The notes under the pieces: model-generated | The model's database searches: none | The model's input: only the letters and a program-made list of their open reading frames with translations | Told to the model about the DNA's origin: nothing | DNA from: Desulfurococcales archaeon | GTDB lineage: Archaea; Thermoproteota; Thermoprotei_A; Sulfolobales; WAQK01 | DNA: 6,307 nt | Assembly: GCA_027016915.1 (NCBI GenBank) | Contig: JALURJ010000040.1 | Span: 1 to 6,307 of the forward strand | Reading direction: 5' to 3' | In this document: positions 5,057 through 6,307 of the stretch, one piece after another | Layout of the letters: the number at the start of each line of letters is the position of its first letter | Numbering within the stretch: the first letter of the stretch is position 1 | Position numbers and translations under genes: made by a program

Positions 5057-5802
5057 GTCCCGCCACCCCCAGGCTTTATGCCTGCTATCTCCCACTCCTC
5101 GTCTCCCCAGTCGACGTAAAGTGTGTGCCTCTCCAGGTACTCGGCCAGCACGCTGCTCACCCTTGTTTCCCCAGGGTGGCCGGGGAGATACCTGTGGTAC
5201 CTCACAGCTATGACGCCGTCTAGGAGCTCGTTAAACTTCTCCACGCTCTCCATAACCTTCTCCTCACTGATACCCTCTATGCCGAACAGCACGTAGGACA
5301 GTATCTCGACATCCATGCCCCGCCCCCTAAGCTCTTTTCTGAGACTTGAAAGCCTGTAGACCTCGGTGTTGGGGAAGTCCTTGCCAAGCCTACGCCTCAC
5401 CTCCTCATCGTAGACCTCGAAGCCCACCCTAATGACGAGCCTCCGGGGCTGCAGCAGCCTGTACATGGACTCCACGGTCTCCGCCGTGACCATTCCAGGT
5501 ATGGACTCCACGTCCACAACCCTGCCCCTGGTCAGCGGGGCGAGCCATGAGGCAACGAGTAGGGGTAGCTCCTGGAAGCTCCCGCCGTTGAAGATCGATA
5601 CACGCTCCGGCGCCAGCCTCTCAGCCTCACGGAGCGCCTCCTCGACTATCCCCCTGTTGGTCTCGATAACGTCCCTCACCGAGCCCTGCTCGAGGCCGAA
5701 GGGGCAGAACCTGCACCTCCCGTAGCTGCAGGGAAGCCCCTTCAGCACAAGCACCAACCTCGGCGAGCCCAGCCTATCGTGCTTTACGAAGACTCCCAGC
5801 AT
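5053..5802 (-). CDS. Archaeosine synthase radical SAM partner RaSEA
   Basis: Radical SAM enzyme of 249 aa. The iron-sulfur-binding cysteines are C25, C30 and C33 in LPCSYGRCRFCPFG (CX4CX2C), with FNGGSF (71-76) in place of the usual GGE-like SAM motif, VESIPGMVT (98-106), and RVGFEVYDEEVRRRLGKDF (125-143), typical of Elp3-like radical SAM proteins. In the RaSEA family the reaction splits the lysine adduct made by ArcS on preQ0-tRNA, giving archaeosine. The match to RaSEA rather than another Elp3-like enzyme rests on its size, these motifs and its overlap with an ArcS-type gene. Start ATG 5802 has GGGGGTGG (5807-5814) four bases upstream. The C-terminal KPGGGGT is encoded by the ribosome-binding sequence of ArcS. 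It is short relative to RaSEA proteins of about 300 aa or more, the loss being at the C-terminus. It probably leads the four-gene minus-strand operon. Confidence 0.82.
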   Translation of the reverse strand: MLGVFVKHDRLGSPRLVLVLKGLPCSYGRCRFCPFGLEQGSVRDVIETNRGIVEEALREAERLAPERVSIFNGGSFQELPLLVASWLAPLTRGRVVDVESIPGMVTAETVESMYRLLQPRRLVIRVGFEVYDEEVRRRLGKDFPNTEVYRLSSLRKELRGRGMDVEILSYVLFGIEGISEEKVMESVEKFNELLDGVIAVRYHRYLPGHPGETRVSSVLAEYLERHTLYVDWGDEEWEIAGIKPGGGGT

Positions 5803-5883
5803 GACCCCACCCCCTAGTCTAGGAGGCGGCGCAGCTATTAGGCGATGATGTTTTCAGGAAGCCGAAACAGGGTTAATGTTATT
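5803..5883 (-). promoter_or_regulatory. Probable promoter region of the RaSEA operon
   Basis: On the minus strand the weak box TAATAG (5835-5840) would start transcription near 5813, leaving a short leader holding GGGGGTGG. A more AT-rich word, AAATAACATTAA (5872-5883), could instead start it near 5852. An 11-base palindrome, CCTAGtCTAGG (5813-5823), overlaps the first predicted start and could be a repressor site or chance. Only the ribosome-binding sequence is convincing. Confidence 0.35.
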
Positions 5884-5906
5884 TCCCGTCTCGGAGAAAC
5901 GCGGGT

Positions 5907-5966
5907 GGGATGAAGAGTTTTCGGGGAGACCGACGCCTCAGATGAGGCGCGCGGTTACCCGGCTGA
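5907..5966 (+). ncRNA. Weak C/D-box sRNA-like arrangement
   Basis: A C-like box GGGATGA (5907-5913; one mismatch to RUGAUGA), D'-like CCGA (5930-5933), a 7-base spacer, C'-like CAGATGA (5939-5945) and a D box CTGA (5963-5966) are spaced as in archaeal C/D sRNAs, with 16- and 17-base intervals. However, three of the boxes are imperfect, no terminal stem is evident, no target was identified, and the C' box lies within a DNA palindrome. Reported only as a lead. Confidence 0.15.
5934..5949. repeat. Perfect 16-base palindrome in the 285-base intergenic region
   Basis: CGCCTCA-GA-TGAGGCG: 7-base arms with a two-base centre. It lies in the gene-free stretch 5803-6087 between the RaSEA start and the PfpI-family stop. 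No T run follows on either strand, so it does not look like a terminator. The rest of the gap holds a TATA-like CTTTATTAT (5974-5982) on the plus strand, a short palindrome CCCTGCAGGG (6033-6042), and short unsupported reading frames of at most 29 codons; no tRNA was seen. Confidence 0.5.
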
Positions 5967-6087
5967 CCGTACCTTTATTATGCGCCGCACCGAGACCTAT
6001 CCTTGCGGATGAGCTGGTAGGGACGTTCTGAGCCCTGCAGGGGTTGTGATGTAAGTGGAGCGAGGGCGACGCACCTTCCAGGGAGCC

Positions 6088-6306
6088 CTAAAGCTTCTCT
6101 ATTAGAGTCTTCATCCAGTGAGGCAGGTCCGGCGGGATCCTGGCGGTAACGAGGTTCCCGTCAACCACCACGGGGCTGTCGATCCACTCGGCGCCAGCCG
6201 CTATGAGGTCGTCCTTTATGGTGGGCACGCTTGTGACCCTCCGCCCCTTCAGCAACTCGGGTTTGCCTATGCTGGCCGATATGAGGAGCTGGGGGCCATG
6301 GCATAT
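6088..6306 (-). CDS. PfpI/DJ-1 family protein, C-terminal part (cut by window edge)
   Basis: The last 72 residues and the TAG stop (6090-6088) of a PfpI/DJ-1 superfamily protein; the 5' part lies beyond the right edge. The visible chain opens with ICHGPQLLIS, the nucleophile elbow, with the catalytic Cys followed by His, then LLKGRRVTSVPTIKDDLIAAG, the segment AEWIDSPVVVDGNLVTARIP, and the DLPHWMKTLIEKL helix that closes the fold. This order matches archaeal PfpI proteins closely. Family members are described as intracellular peptidases and as protein or nucleotide deglycases; the activity here cannot be decided. A full protein would be about 165-190 aa, so roughly 60 percent is missing. Same strand as the RaSEA operon but 285 bases upstream of it, so probably a separate transcript. 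Confidence 0.9.
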   Translation of the reverse strand: MCHGPQLLISASIGKPELLKGRRVTSVPTIKDDLIAAGAEWIDSPVVVDGNLVTARIPPDLPHWMKTLIEKL

Positions 6307-6307
6307 A

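Noticed and set aside
5942..6031. Plus-strand 29-codon frame starting at ATG 5942
   Set aside because: No ribosome-binding sequence, no suitably placed promoter and no recognisable similarity; its start lies in the palindrome.
6006..6070. Second C/D-box-like set: GATGA at 6008, CTGA at 6028, GTGATG at 6046
   Set aside because: No closing D box follows within a reasonable distance, and the spacer contains its own palindrome, so the arrangement is probably chance.
5803..6087. Search for a tRNA, including an intron-containing one, in the long gap
   Set aside because: No T-arm GTTCRA-like sequence with a matching acceptor stem was found on either strand.

Overview
The window looks like chromosome from a hyperthermophilic crenarchaeote (Thermoproteota), plausibly in the Desulfurococcales/Aeropyrum range. 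This is inferred from four things: an archaeosine-synthesis gene pair (an archaeal tRNA modification), an archaeal HTH_45-type winged-helix regulator, TATA-box promoters with short or absent leaders, and moderately GC-rich coding with frequent ATA (Ile) and AGG (Arg) codons and GTG starts. No mobile element, CRISPR array, rRNA or tRNA was recognised.

Layout, left to right. (1) An ACT + V4R two-domain ligand-binding protein (+ strand, 5' end possibly outside the window) converges on, and overlaps by 8 bases, a LysE/RhtB-type exporter (- strand). (2) A divergent cluster follows. On the - strand, a five-segment membrane protein with a His/Met/Trp-rich outer loop overlaps a winged-helix regulator. 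On the + strand, a membrane-anchored protein carries a strikingly similar His/Met-rich stretch and a beta-rich C-terminal domain. The 120-base gap between the divergent starts holds TATA-like boxes for both directions and a perfect 18-base inverted repeat, AATTTGTACACACAAATT, a good operator candidate. (3) Four - strand genes run in the order RaSEA, a short ArcS, a nitroreductase and a flavin reductase. RaSEA and ArcS are joined by a GTGA stop/start overlap. (4) After a 285-base gap, the right edge cuts into the C-terminal part of a PfpI/DJ-1 family protein (- strand), recognisable by its ICHGPQ nucleophile motif.

How the genes work together. RaSEA and ArcS should act in sequence on preQ0 at tRNA position 15 to make archaeosine (established for the families). 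The flavoenzymes downstream may simply share the transcript. The divergent cluster looks like a small self-contained envelope system, in which a regulator controls two extracytoplasmic His/Met-rich proteins. Metal (for example copper) sensing or handling is my inference from composition and gene arrangement. It is the best candidate here for an undescribed system.
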